A DNA stretch of 64,000 nt from Sinorhizobium fredii NGR234 (lineage in GTDB: Bacteria; Pseudomonadota; Alphaproteobacteria; Rhizobiales; Rhizobiaceae). This document shows, in pieces, positions 49,802-57,795 of the stretch. The translations under genes were made by a program, and so were the position numbers. Below the pieces are notes generated by a model. The model ran no database searches, was not told the origin of the DNA, and saw only the letters and a list, made by a program, of their open reading frames with translations. How positions within the stretch are numbered: position 1 is the first letter of the stretch; every line of letters starts with the position of its first letter. The stretch is from the NCBI RefSeq assembly GCF_000018545.1, contig NC_012587.1, positions 3,500,001-3,564,000 on the forward strand, in the 5' to 3' direction.

Positions 49802-50398
49802 TCAATCGGCCCGGAATCGACCCTCGAAGACGAATTCGCTGATCGGTTTGCGCTGGCTCGGCTTTTCCCGCTCGCGCAAATCCTCCGGAAGCGTGGACGG
49901 GTCGGCGATCCTGCCGATCGCCACTGCCGCCTCGACCCGGTGGTGCTCCGGTACGCCGAGGACGCGCATCGCCTTGTCGCGGTCGATTCCAGCCATGGCG
50001 TGGGCGTGCCATCCGGCAAGCTGTGTCTGCAGCGCCAGCGCAAACCAGGCGGCACCCGTGTCGAAGGCGTGCGTATAGGCGGGCCTCACTTCCCCGGTCG
50101 ATGTGACCCGGTGCGTCTTCGACAGAACGATGACGAGCGCCGAGGCGTTTTTCGCCCAGCGCTGGTTGCCCTCGTCGAGCGTTTCGAGCAGGGAAGCAAA
50201 ATACTCGCTGCCGCGGCGCGCATAGACGAAGCGCCACGGCTGGATGTTGCTCGCCGAAGGCGCCCAGCGCGCCGCCTCGAAGAGCGCCAGCAGCTCCTCT
50301 TTTCCGATTTCCTCGCCGGTGAAGGCGCGCGGCGACCAGCGCTCGAGGAAGATGGCATGAATCGGATGGTCGGCTTTCCTGTGGTTGATTTCCGTCAC
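49802..50398 (-). CDS. Nitroreductase-family flavoprotein
   Basis: A 198-residue FMN-dependent NAD(P)H oxidoreductase of the nitroreductase superfamily. ERWSPRAFTGEEIGKEELLALFEAARWAPSASNIQPWRFVYA (about 19-60) is the FMN-binding signature; later HAFDTGAAWFALALQTQLAGWHAHAMAGID and VRKVLGVPEHHRVEAAVAIG-type sequence fit the fold. Substrate unknown; family members reduce nitroaromatics, quinones or flavins. It is single, convergent with gyrB, with a RIME-like element upstream. Confidence 0.88.
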   Translation of the reverse strand: MTEINHRKADHPIHAIFLERWSPRAFTGEEIGKEELLALFEAARWAPSASNIQPWRFVYARRGSEYFASLLETLDEGNQRWAKNASALVIVLSKTHRVTSTGEVRPAYTHAFDTGAAWFALALQTQLAGWHAHAMAGIDRDKAMRVLGVPEHHRVEAAVAIGRIADPSTLPEDLREREKPSQRKPISEFVFEGRFRAD

Positions 50399-50446
50399 GA
50401 AGAGTATCCTTGTCCTTCATCTGAATCCCTTGGGAGGCTCTTCGAC

Positions 50447-50484
50447 CTACAGCGCCGCGCGCGATTTAAGGAGACATGCAGTAG
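50447..50484. repeat. RIME-like element, truncated hybrid
   Basis: CTACAGCGCCGCGCGCGATT followed by TAAGGAGACATGCAGTAG. The CTACAGCG arm is joined directly to the ATGCAG end, as if the middle had been deleted. The same terminal ATGCAGTAG is in the copy near 54.5 kb. Confidence 0.65.
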
Positions 50485-50726
50485 CGGGCGATGCGTCTGC
50501 CGAGGAGCCGGATTCGCCGCGACGCTATAGGAGATGAAGGCACTTTGGAACGTGCGCCTTTAAAATTGATCGAGCGCGGATTGCCGAGCGGCAGCCCTTC
50601 GGAAGGCGGGAACGAAGCGAGGTGGCGGACGTTCTTGGGTCGCGGTCTGGCCGTTGATCGAACGGAAAAAGCAGAAACGGCAGAAACGACAGCGGGTGAT
50701 TGTCGAATCTGAAAAAAGTTGTATAA

Positions 50727-50743
50727 GTTCTGTAGATTTTTTT
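50727..50743. promoter_or_regulatory. Candidate GntR half-site upstream of gabD
   Basis: GTTCTGTAGATTTTTTT contains GTTCTGT and TGTAGAT, both of which also occur in the putative operator before the dehydratase gene (54690-54710). It lies about 20-35 bases before the gabD ATG, so near the promoter. Short words; suggestive only. Confidence 0.35.
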
Positions 50744-50761
50744 CGGAGGGAAGGACCAGCC

Positions 50762-52216
50762 ATGAATCTGAAGGACCCGTCGCTGTTTCGCCAGGCCGCG
50801 CTCGTCGGCGAAAACTGGATCGAAGCGGACCCGCAGAATGCGATCGAGGTAAACAACCCGGCGACCGGCGAGATCATCGGCCGCGTCCCGAAACTCGGCG
50901 CCGCCGAGACTAAGGTTGCGATCGAAACCGCGGCGCGGGTGCAGAAGGAATGGGCCGGTCGCACTGCAAAGGAGCGCGCGGCAATCCTGCGCCGCTGGTA
51001 TGAGCTGATGATCGAGAACAAGGACGATCTCGGCCAGATCCTGACGATCGAGCAGGGCAAGCCGCTCGCCGAGGCGACCGGCGAGATCGTCTATGGCGCA
51101 AGCTTCATCGAGTGGTTCGCGGAAGAGGGACGCCGCGTCTATGGCGACCTCGTGCCGGGCCACCAGAAGGACAAGCGCATCCTGGTGATGAAGCAGCCGA
51201 TCGGCGTGGTCGCCGCGATCACGCCCTGGAACTTCCCGAACGCGATGATCACCCGCAAGGCCGGCCCGGCCTTCGCGGCCGGCTGCGCCATGGTTCTGAA
51301 GCCCGCCGCGCAGACCCCCTACTCGGCGATCGCCATTGCCGTGCTCGCCGAACGGGCCGGCATGCCGAAGGGCCTGTTTTCCGTCATCACCGGCTCGGCC
51401 CGCGAGATCGGTGCCGAGATGACCTCCAACCCGACGGTGCGCAAGCTGACCTTCACCGGCTCCACCGAGGTCGGCGCCGAGCTCTACCGCCAGAGTGCCG
51501 CGACGATCAAGAAGCTCGGGCTCGAACTCGGCGGCAATGCACCGTTCATCGTCTTCGATGACGCCGATCTCGATGCCGCCGTCGAAGGCGCGCTGATCGC
51601 CAAGTTCCGCAACAACGGCCAGACCTGCGTCTGCGCCAACCGCCTCTACGTTCAGGAGGGGGTCTACGACGCTTTCTCGGAAAAGCTTGCCGCCGCGGTT
51701 GCAAAGCTGAAGACCGGCAACGGTATGGAAGACGGCACCATCCTCGGGCCGCTGATCGACAAGCCGGCGCTCGAGAAGGTCGAGGAGCACGTTGCCGATG
51801 CGCTTGCCAAGGGTGCCCGCGTCATTCAGGGCGGCAGGCGCCACGCGCTCGGCGGCAGTTTTTTCGAGGCGACGGTGCTGGCGGACGTCACCCAGGCGAT
51901 GGCGGTGGCCCGCGAAGAAACCTTCGGCCCGGTCGCGCCGCTCTTCCGTTTCAAGGACGAGGCGGATGTCATCCGTCAGGCGAACGACACCGAATTCGGC
52001 CTGGCCTCCTATTTCTACGCCAAGGACCTGGCGCGGGTGTTCCGCGTCGCCGAGGCACTCGAATACGGCATGGTCGGCGTCAACACCGGCCTGATCTCGA
52101 CCGCGGAAGCGCCCTTCGGCGGCGTCAAGTTCTCCGGGCTTGGCCGCGAGGGCTCGAAATACGGCATCGAGGAATTCATGGAGATCAAATATGTCTGCCT
52201 CGGCGGCATCGCCTGA
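50762..52216 (+). CDS. gabD: NAD(P)-dependent aldehyde dehydrogenase, succinate-semialdehyde type
   Basis: 484 residues from ATG 50762 (GGAGGG upstream). Aldehyde dehydrogenase motifs: TPWNFPNAMITRKAGPA (cofactor), FTGSTEVGAELYRQ, LELGGNAPFIV (general-base Glu, about 257) and NNGQTCVCANR (catalytic Cys, about 288). Best match is GabD (succinate semialdehyde to succinate), but relatives oxidise lactaldehyde or alpha-ketoglutarate semialdehyde. Its position at the edge of a sugar-acid gene cluster makes an aldehyde from aldol cleavage a real alternative substrate. A strong terminator follows it. Confidence 0.88.
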   Translation: MNLKDPSLFRQAALVGENWIEADPQNAIEVNNPATGEIIGRVPKLGAAETKVAIETAARVQKEWAGRTAKERAAILRRWYELMIENKDDLGQILTIEQGKPLAEATGEIVYGASFIEWFAEEGRRVYGDLVPGHQKDKRILVMKQPIGVVAAITPWNFPNAMITRKAGPAFAAGCAMVLKPAAQTPYSAIAIAVLAERAGMPKGLFSVITGSAREIGAEMTSNPTVRKLTFTGSTEVGAELYRQSAATIKKLGLELGGNAPFIVFDDADLDAAVEGALIAKFRNNGQTCVCANRLYVQEGVYDAFSEKLAAAVAKLKTGNGMEDGTILGPLIDKPALEKVEEHVADALAKGARVIQGGRRHALGGSFFEATVLADVTQAMAVAREETFGPVAPLFRFKDEADVIRQANDTEFGLASYFYAKDLARVFRVAEALEYGMVGVNTGLISTAEAPFGGVKFSGLGREGSKYGIEEFMEIKYVCLGGIA

Positions 52217-52245
52217 GGCAGACAGCATCATCCTGACGTGAAGCG

Positions 52246-52275
52246 AACCGGCCGGAAAGTTCTGGCCGGTTTTTT
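52246..52275 (+). terminator. Intrinsic terminator of gabD
   Basis: AACCGGCC (52246-52253) pairs with GGCCGGTT (52264-52271) around a 10-base loop, followed by TTTTCTTTT. It separates gabD from the aldolase gene. Confidence 0.93.
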
Positions 52276-52324
52276 CTTTTGTGGGTAAGACGTTAGCAAA
52301 CGCAATCGATTGGGCGCGGTATTG

Positions 52325-52478
52325 CCCCTCTCCTCGGGTTTAACCCGAGGACTAGCCCTCTCCCCGCACGCGGGGTGCACCTCTCCTCCTCCTGCAATTG
52401 CCGAGAGGGACTTGGAGGGTGCGGCATCGCCCTTCTCCCCGCTCGCGGGGAGAAGGTGCCGGCAGGCGGATGAGGGGC
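52325..52478. repeat. Composite repeat block
   Basis: CTCTCCTCGGGTTTAACCCG followed by AGGACTAGCCCTCTCCCCGC, then two REP-like units including CTTCTCCCCGCTCGCGGGGA / GAAGGTGCCGGCAGGCGGAT. The first 50 bases are almost the same as in the block at 56296-56430. It fills the 298-base gabD-aldolase gap. Confidence 0.75.
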
Positions 52479-52514
52479 AAAACCGGTCGCTATCCCGCGC
52501 AGTAGGAGAGATCA

Positions 52515-53315
52515 ATGCCGGCCCCCAAGAATTCCTTCAAAGCGGCGATCCGCGAAAACCGCTTCCAGCTCGGTCTCTGGGTGGCGCTAGCAAGCCCCTA
52601 TGCCGCCGAAGTGGTCGGCGGTAGCGGCTTTGACTGGCTGCTGATCGACGGCGAACATGCGCCGAACGATCTGCCGCTGCTCGCCGCGCAATATCGCGCC
52701 ATCGAAGGCCGCGGCAGCCATCCGATAGTGCGCCTGCCGGTCGGCGATACGGCTCTCATCAAGCAGGTGCTCGACACCGGTGCCCAGACGCTGCTCATCC
52801 CGATGGTCGACAGTGTCGAGCAGGCGCGGCAGCTGGTCCGTGCCGTCCGCTATCCGCCGCACGGCATCCGCGGCGTCGGCGCCGCCCTCGGGCGTGCCAC
52901 GAACTTCGGTCGCATAAAGGACTATCTGCAGAACGCCAATGACGAGATCTGCCTGATCCTGCAAATCGAGAGTCGGGCAGGTCTCGCTGCGATCGACGAG
53001 ATCGCCGCTTTGGATGGCGTCGATGGCCTGTTCATCGGCCCCTCCGACCTGGCCGCCGACATGGGCCATCTCGGCAATCCCGCCCACCCGGAGGTCCGGG
53101 CCGCGATCATCGATGGCTTTGCGCGCATCCATAAGGCCGGCAAGGCGCGCGGCATCCTCACCCTCGATCCCGTGCAGGCGCGCGACTACCGCGATCTCGG
53201 CGCCGACTTCATGGCGATCGGCACCGACGTGACCCTGCTCGTCAGCGCGACGGAACGGCTACGCCGCGAATATTTGGGAGAGGTCGAGCCGGTCCGGACT
53301 GAATCCGGCTACTGA
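52515..53315 (+). CDS. HpcH/HpaI-family class II aldolase
   Basis: A 266-residue metal-dependent pyruvate aldolase: FQLGLWVALASPYAAEVVGGSGFDWLLIDGEHAPND (about 18-52), PIVRLPVGDT, QTLLIPMVDSVEQARQ, YPPHGIRGVG (about 116-125), and IQIESRAGLAAIDEIAALDGVDGLFIGPSDLAADMG with the metal-binding glutamate and aspartate. Family members cleave 4-hydroxy-2-oxoheptanedioate or 2-keto-3-deoxy sugar acids to pyruvate plus an aldehyde. Here a 2-keto-3-deoxy sugar acid is likelier, given a dehydratase and aldehyde dehydrogenase nearby. No strong promoter or operator was seen upstream. Confidence 0.88.
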   Translation: MPAPKNSFKAAIRENRFQLGLWVALASPYAAEVVGGSGFDWLLIDGEHAPNDLPLLAAQYRAIEGRGSHPIVRLPVGDTALIKQVLDTGAQTLLIPMVDSVEQARQLVRAVRYPPHGIRGVGAALGRATNFGRIKDYLQNANDEICLILQIESRAGLAAIDEIAALDGVDGLFIGPSDLAADMGHLGNPAHPEVRAAIIDGFARIHKAGKARGILTLDPVQARDYRDLGADFMAIGTDVTLLVSATERLRREYLGEVEPVRTESGY

Positions 53316-53399
53316 TTGGCATCGCGGCACCGGATGATCGTTGCTGGGACCTCCGCGCGTCAGGCGGCGTAGAGGCACCGATGCGTCGAGGGCAACACC

Positions 53400-53455
53400 T
53401 ACACCCCCCTCTGCCCTGCCGGGCATCTCCCCCACAAGGGGGGAGATTGGCGAGT
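53400..53455. repeat. REP-like palindrome
   Basis: CCCCTCTGCCCTGCCGGGCATCTCCC followed by CCACAAGGGGGGAGATTGGC. It is a distant REP-like unit in the 269-base spacer between the aldolase and gntR genes. Confidence 0.5.
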
Positions 53456-53584
53456 GGCAATGTCCCACTCCCCGCCATCCGTTCATGGAATGCCGTGGGT
53501 TCAGAAAATGCAATATCGACGTTGGGCAGAGCCGTAGCTCCAGCCGATCTCCGGCAGGGCAGAGGGGGTATCAACCCCTTCGTC

Positions 53585-54463
53585 CTAAGGAATCGACTGC
53601 AGCAGGGTCTCGCGCGCCGACTTCAGGTGCCGGCGGCAGGCCTGTTCCGCCTGTTTCGGGTCGCGCGACTGAAGGGCGGCGATATAGGCGAGATGTTCTT
53701 CCAGTGCTCGGGCGTTGCGCTCGCGCGCGTTCGCCTTGTTCCATTGGTAGTGGTAGTGGAAGACGATCGCGATGACGTCGTAGAAATCGACGATGAAGCG
53801 GTTGCTCGACGATTTGTGCACCAGGAGGTGAAAGCGCTCGTCGAGTTCGGAGAATTCCCTGTAGCGGTTGTCGATGTCGGCGAGAATGTCGCGATGCAGC
53901 GCCTCGATCTGTGTCAGCTCTGCCCAGGCCGGGTCGTTCTCCGGCAGAGTCACGAAGCGCGCAGCCGAGCGGAGCTCGAACATTTCGCGCACTTCCGTCA
54001 GTTCGAGCGCGAAGTCGCGGGTAAAGCCCTTGAGCACCCAATGGCTGTTCGGCCGCTTCTCGATCAAGCCGAAGCGGCTGAAACGGATCAGGAATTCGCG
54101 GACGCTCGTCGTGCCGGTGCCGATCTCGCGCGCCAGTTCGAGCTCGTTGATCTGCATGCCGGGCTCGGCCCCGCCCGCCAGGATCCGGCGCATGAAGCTG
54201 CGCTCGATTCTCTCGGCGAGCGAGTCGGTTTCCTCGGTCGGGAAATAGTCGGAAGGCTCCGGACGCCTCAGCACGATCTTGCGGCGCTTGTCCCAGCTGA
54301 TGAGCTTGACCTCCTCGCAGCGAGCCAGGATGGCACGCACCGTCGTGCGACTGACGCCGAGGGCCTGCCCAAGCTCCGGTTCGGAAGGCAGCGCGGATGT
54401 ATCCGAAAGCAGCGTGAGGCAGCGGTTGAAAGCATCCTTGAAGACGGTGTTCTGCTTCGCCAT
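53585..54463 (-). CDS. GntR/FCD regulator with two winged-helix domains
   Basis: 292 residues, about 50 longer than usual FadR-type regulators. The first winged helix is LPSEPELGQALGVSRTTVRAILARCEEVKLI (about 25-55), followed by RRKIVLRRP. A second one is MRRILAGGAEPGMQINELELAREIGTGTTSVREFLIRFSRFGLIEKRP (about 90-140). The FCD ligand domain comes next, with LTEVREMFELRSAARF, LDERFHLLVHKSSSNRFIV and EEHLAYIAAL plus RRHL, which contain the expected metal and ligand histidines. It is divergent from the dehydratase gene; a 9-bp inverted repeat is in the spacer. It probably represses the sugar cluster. Confidence 0.9.
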   Translation of the reverse strand: MAKQNTVFKDAFNRCLTLLSDTSALPSEPELGQALGVSRTTVRAILARCEEVKLISWDKRRKIVLRRPEPSDYFPTEETDSLAERIERSFMRRILAGGAEPGMQINELELAREIGTGTTSVREFLIRFSRFGLIEKRPNSHWVLKGFTRDFALELTEVREMFELRSAARFVTLPENDPAWAELTQIEALHRDILADIDNRYREFSELDERFHLLVHKSSSNRFIVDFYDVIAIVFHYHYQWNKANARERNARALEEHLAYIAALQSRDPKQAEQACRRHLKSARETLLQSIP

Positions 54464-54498
54464 GAAATGATCCGGCCGATTGAAGTTGTTCGCTCATC

Positions 54499-54557
54499 GA
54501 TAGCGCCGCGCGTCCGATCGGACGCGCCAAGGTCGCTGTTTAAGGAATCATGCAGTA
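54499..54557. repeat. RIME-like element, partial
   Basis: ATAGCGCCGCGCGTCCGATC continues as GGACGCGCCAAGGTCGCTGT and then TTAAGGAATCATGCAGTAGC. The GCGCGTCCGATCGGACGCGC hairpin and the terminal ATGCAGTAG match other copies. Confidence 0.7.
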
Positions 54558-54689
54558 GCCCGGCAACGCCGGTTTGTCTCGGGGTCGATCGCAGAAACCG
54601 TCGAGACCGTCGTTCGTCCTGCCTTTCCCATGCCGCCATCTCGTGAGAGCATTCTCGTCTGCGCAACAGCCATAATACCCATTGACGAA

Positions 54690-54719
54690 GTTCTGTCTAT
54701 TGTAGATAAAAGACAGAAC
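54690..54719. promoter_or_regulatory. Candidate operator of the GntR regulator
   Basis: GTTCTGTCT (54690-54698) and AGACAGAAC (54711-54719) are a perfect 9-bp inverted repeat around ATTGTAGATAAA. The inner TTGTAGAT and the string ATTG(TAG)ATAAAAGAC recur before the ABC transporter (57715-57736). It is in the spacer between the divergent gntR and dehydratase genes, the normal place for an autoregulated GntR operator. Confidence 0.6.
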
Positions 54720-54769
54720 CAAGAGACGCGGGATCCGTCCCGCGAAATCCGTTCCGGGAGCGCTTCAGC

Positions 54770-56275
54770 TTGTCTTCACCTTCTTCGATTCTTCTTGCGC
54801 CGGAGGATAACGTCGCCGTCACCACGGTTGCGATCGATCCGGGCGAAACGCTTCCCGGCGGGCCGAAGGCTATGGCGCGGATCGAAGCCGGCCACAAGGC
54901 GGCGATCCGGCCGATTCCGGCCGGTGAGCCGGTGATCAAATATGCCCAGGCGATCGGCCGCGCCACGCGCGACATCGCCGCCGGCGAACATGTGCATTCC
55001 CACAATCTCGCCTTCGATCAGGACCGGCTGGCGATCGGCGCGCCGGTTCCGCCGGAAGCGGCGAGCGCGGCCGACAAGGCGCGCACCTTCCTCGGCTATC
55101 GGCGGGCCGACGGGCGGGCGGCGACCCGCAACTATATCGGCATTCTCGCCAGCGTGAACTGTTCCACCACCGTCTGTCGCGCCATCGCCGAGGAGGCCAA
55201 CCGGCGCATCCTGCCCCACTACGAGGGCATCGACGGTTTCGTGCCGATCGTGCATGACCAGGGCTGCGGCATGTCGTCCTCCGGCGACGGCATGAAGAAC
55301 CTGCACCGGACGCTTGCCGGTTATGCCCGTCATGCCAATTTCGGCGGCGCGCTGATGGTTGGGCTCGGCTGCGAGGTCAACCAGCTGACGCTCTATGGCC
55401 AGAGCGGCGCCGGCGCGGAGAAGCGGCATTTCAACATCCAGGAGGCCGGCGGCTCGCGCCGCTCGGTCGAGCGCGCCCTTGGCGTTCTCGACGAAATCGC
55501 CAGGGAGGTGGCGACCGCCCGCCGCGTGCCGATGCCGGTCAGCGAGATCATCGTCGGGCTGCAGTGCGGCGGCTCGGACGGCCTTTCAGGCGTGACGGCA
55601 AACCCGGCGCTCGGCGCCGCGGTCGACATTCTTGCCGGTGCCGGCGGCACGGCGATCCTCTCCGAGACCTCGGAGATCTATGGTGCCGAGCATCTCTTGC
55701 GCAGCCGGGCCGTCAACGATGCGGTGGCGGTGAAGCTCGATGGGCTGATCTCCTGGTGGGAAAATTACGTCGAGATGCACGGCGCCTCGCTCGACAACAA
55801 TCCTTCGCCGGGCAACAAACGCGGCGGCCTGACGACGATTCTCGAAAAATCGCTCGGCGCCGTCGCCAAGGGCGGCCGGTCGCCGCTGACCGCCGTCTAC
55901 AACTATGCGGAGCGCGTCACCGAGCACGGCCTGGTCTTCATGGATACGCCCGGCTACGACCCGGTGTCGGCGACCGGCCAGGTCGCCGGCGGCGCCAATG
56001 TCATCGCCTTCACCACCGGCCGCGGCAGTTGCTTCGGCTGTCGGCCGGCGCCGTCGATCAAGCTGACCAGCAACACGGCGCTCTATCGGGCGATGGAAGA
56101 GGACATGGATATCGATTGCGGCGTGATCGCGTCCGGTGAGGCGACGATCGCCGAGCTCGGCCGTCGGATCTTCGACCTCATCATCGACACGGCTTCGGGC
56201 CAAAAGACCAAGAGCGAACTTTTCGGTTACGGCGACAACGAATTCGTCCCCTGGCATCTGGGGGCGACGCTTTAG
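54770..56275 (+). CDS. UxaA/GarD-family sugar-acid dehydratase
   Basis: 501 residues, full length for the altronate/galactarate dehydratase family. An N-terminal SAF domain (about 1-95, with AGEHVHSHNLAFDQ) is joined to the iron-dependent catalytic part (GYRRADGRAATRNYIGILASVNCSTTVCRAIAEEAN; VHDQGCGMSSSGDGMKNLHRTLAGYARHANFGG; QCGGSDGLSGVTANPALG; GRGSCFGCRPAPSIKLTSN). The conserved cysteines and histidines are in place. Substrate is not readable; an L-fuconate- or L-galactonate-like acid is inferred from neighbours. The start is TTG with GGGAG nine bases upstream. Confidence 0.88.
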   Translation: MSSPSSILLAPEDNVAVTTVAIDPGETLPGGPKAMARIEAGHKAAIRPIPAGEPVIKYAQAIGRATRDIAAGEHVHSHNLAFDQDRLAIGAPVPPEAASAADKARTFLGYRRADGRAATRNYIGILASVNCSTTVCRAIAEEANRRILPHYEGIDGFVPIVHDQGCGMSSSGDGMKNLHRTLAGYARHANFGGALMVGLGCEVNQLTLYGQSGAGAEKRHFNIQEAGGSRRSVERALGVLDEIAREVATARRVPMPVSEIIVGLQCGGSDGLSGVTANPALGAAVDILAGAGGTAILSETSEIYGAEHLLRSRAVNDAVAVKLDGLISWWENYVEMHGASLDNNPSPGNKRGGLTTILEKSLGAVAKGGRSPLTAVYNYAERVTEHGLVFMDTPGYDPVSATGQVAGGANVIAFTTGRGSCFGCRPAPSIKLTSNTALYRAMEEDMDIDCGVIASGEATIAELGRRIFDLIIDTASGQKTKSELFGYGDNEFVPWHLGATL

Positions 56276-56295
56276 GGGGCGGCGGTTTCAGTGAC

Positions 56296-56430
56296 ATTGC
56301 CCCTCTCCTCGGGTTTAACCCGAGGACTAACCCTCTCCCCGCAGGCGGGGAGATGGGACGAGGGAGCGCCACGAGTCTCCTTCTCCCCGTCAGAACGGGG
56401 AGAAGGTGGCCGGCAGGCCGGATGAGGGGC
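56296..56430. repeat. Composite repeat block
   Basis: CCCCTCTCCTCGGGTTTAACC continues as CGAGGACTAACCCTCTCCCC and GCAGGCGGGGAG, then CTTCTCCCCGTCAGAACGGG / GAGAAGGTGGCCGGCAGGCC. It shares its first half with the block at 52325-52478. It lies between the dehydratase and aldo/keto reductase genes. Confidence 0.75.
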
Positions 56431-56471
56431 AAATGCGTGAAGGACGCATCCTTGCAGGGAGGAGACAAGGA

Positions 56472-57491
56472 ATGCAGACGAGAAAGATCGGCCGCACCAA
56501 TCTGGCGGTGACCGAATACAGCTTCGGCACCGCCGGGCTCGGCGGCCTTTATCGCGAATGCACGCGCGAGGCGGCGATGGCGACGCTCGACTCCGCCTGG
56601 GGATCGGGGATCCGCTACTACGATACGGCGCCCTATTATGGGCTCGGGCTTGCCGAGCGCCGCGTCGGCGATTTCCTGCGCGACAAACCGCGCGACAGCT
56701 ATGTGCTGTCGACCAAGGTCGGCCGGTTGCTTCATCCGGTGGCGGACGACAAGGTGCCGGACTATTCCTACGTCAAGGCGCTGAATTTCGACGTCAGCTA
56801 CGACTACGGCTATGACGCGATCATGCGCTCGGTGGAGATGAGCTACGCCCGCCTCGGCCTCAACCGCATCGACATTCTCTATGTCCACGATATCGGCGGC
56901 TACACGCACGGGGCGGCAAGGAACGCCGTCTATCTCCGGCAACTGCTCGATTCCGGCCTCAAGGCGCTGGAGGAGCTGAAATCGAGCGGCGCCATCTCGG
57001 CCTATGGCCTGGGCGTCAACGAGGTGCCCGTCTGCCTCGATGTAATGCGCCACGCGGATATCGACTGCATCCTGCTTGCCGGCCGCTACACGCTTCTCGA
57101 CCGGTCGGCGGTCGCAGAGCTCATTCCGCTTTGCCAGAAGAAAGGGACCTCGCTCGTCGTCGGTGGCGTGTTCAACTCCGGCATTCTTGCCACCGGCCCC
57201 GTGGAAGGGGCGCATTTCGACTATATGCCGGCGACGGAAGAGGTCAGGACAAAGGTTGCGGCCATGAAGCGGCTTGCCGGCGAGCGCGGCCTGCCGCTTG
57301 CCGCACCCGCCCTGCAGTTTCCGCTTGCCACCCCTCAGGTCGCTTCGGTCCTGCTCGGCACTGCCAAGCCTTCGAGCCTGGAGCGGAACATGGAGCTGGC
57401 CCAGAAGACGATAACGGCGGAGGATTTCGCCGCCTTCGAGCCTTACACGCTGGTCGCCCCCGCGCTTGGCGCGGAGGCCGTGCGGGTCTGA
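56472..57491 (+). CDS. Aldo/keto reductase, L-fucose / D-threo-aldose dehydrogenase type
   Basis: 339 residues from ATG 56472, with GGGAGGAGACAAGG just upstream. Catalytic tetrad: Asp51 and Tyr56 (YYDTAPYYGLG), Lys82 (LSTKVGR) and His139 (YVHDIGG). The N terminus MQTRKIGRTNLAVTEYSFG is typical. It resembles the group that oxidises L-fucose, L-galactose or D-arabinose at C1 to the lactone (also the pyridoxal 4-dehydrogenase group). The neighbouring lactonase-type gene supports sugar oxidation. Confidence 0.88.
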   Translation: MQTRKIGRTNLAVTEYSFGTAGLGGLYRECTREAAMATLDSAWGSGIRYYDTAPYYGLGLAERRVGDFLRDKPRDSYVLSTKVGRLLHPVADDKVPDYSYVKALNFDVSYDYGYDAIMRSVEMSYARLGLNRIDILYVHDIGGYTHGAARNAVYLRQLLDSGLKALEELKSSGAISAYGLGVNEVPVCLDVMRHADIDCILLAGRYTLLDRSAVAELIPLCQKKGTSLVVGGVFNSGILATGPVEGAHFDYMPATEEVRTKVAAMKRLAGERGLPLAAPALQFPLATPQVASVLLGTAKPSSLERNMELAQKTITAEDFAAFEPYTLVAPALGAEAVRV

Positions 57492-57505
57492 GTTTCCTGC
57501 TGCAT

Positions 57506-57597
57506 GTTCCTTGAATCGGCGATCCAAGGGAAAACATGGAGCAATTCAAAGTGCTGCGGCGTCCTTCCTGCATCCGAGATGCACGGCGCTGTAGGCT
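57506..57597. repeat. RIME-like element, near full
   Basis: CTGCATGTTCCTTGAATCGG and later CATGGAGCAATTCAAAGTGC / TGCGGCGTCC, ending CGGCGCTGTAG. It has the same order as the 1517-1621 copy but with diverged palindromes. It is the first part of the 304-base gap before the ABC transporter. Confidence 0.7.
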
Positions 57598-57714
57598 CGT
57601 TGCCGAGGCGGCGGGCGATCCCGGTCGCGTCGTGGAGGAACGCGACGAAGGGAATAATCAATGAGGGCTTGCCAATTCGACTTGCCTGAATTAGCGTGCC
57701 CCGAAATGTTTTTT

Positions 57715-57736
57715 ATTGATAAAAGACCATCTACAA
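57715..57736. promoter_or_regulatory. Candidate GntR site upstream of the ABC transporter
   Basis: ATTGATAAAAGAC (57715-57727) matches ATTG-TAG-ATAAAAGAC of the 54.7 kb operator apart from a 3-base gap, and ATCTACAA (57729-57736) is the reverse complement of TTGTAGAT found there. It is about 60-80 bases before the transporter start. TTTTAT/ATAAAA around 57711-57724 is also palindromic. Confidence 0.5.
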
Positions 57737-57795
57737 GCACCTGGCGGATCGGTCTCGATAACGGAACAAGGTGTTAAATTGAGAGGAGAAACCTG

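Larger units (their letters stand above)
50399..50761. other. Intergenic region nitroreductase / gabD
   Basis: A region of 363 bases with no supported gene. It contains a partial RIME-like element (50447-50484) and a candidate regulatory word upstream of gabD (50727-50743). An AT-rich stretch 50700-50750 likely holds the gabD promoter; GGAGGG (50745-50750) is the ribosome binding site. Confidence 0.5.
54464..54769. other. Divergent control region gntR / uxaA-like gene
   Basis: A region of 306 bases with no supported gene. It holds a partial RIME-like element (54499-54557) and the candidate operator (54690-54719). The rightward gene starts at TTG 54770 with GGGAG (54756-54760) upstream. Confidence 0.5.

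Noticed and set aside
50491..50712. A 73-codon plus-strand frame upstream of gabD
   Set aside because: No Shine-Dalgarno, no family, charged low-complexity translation, and it overlaps the end of the RIME-like region and the gabD promoter.
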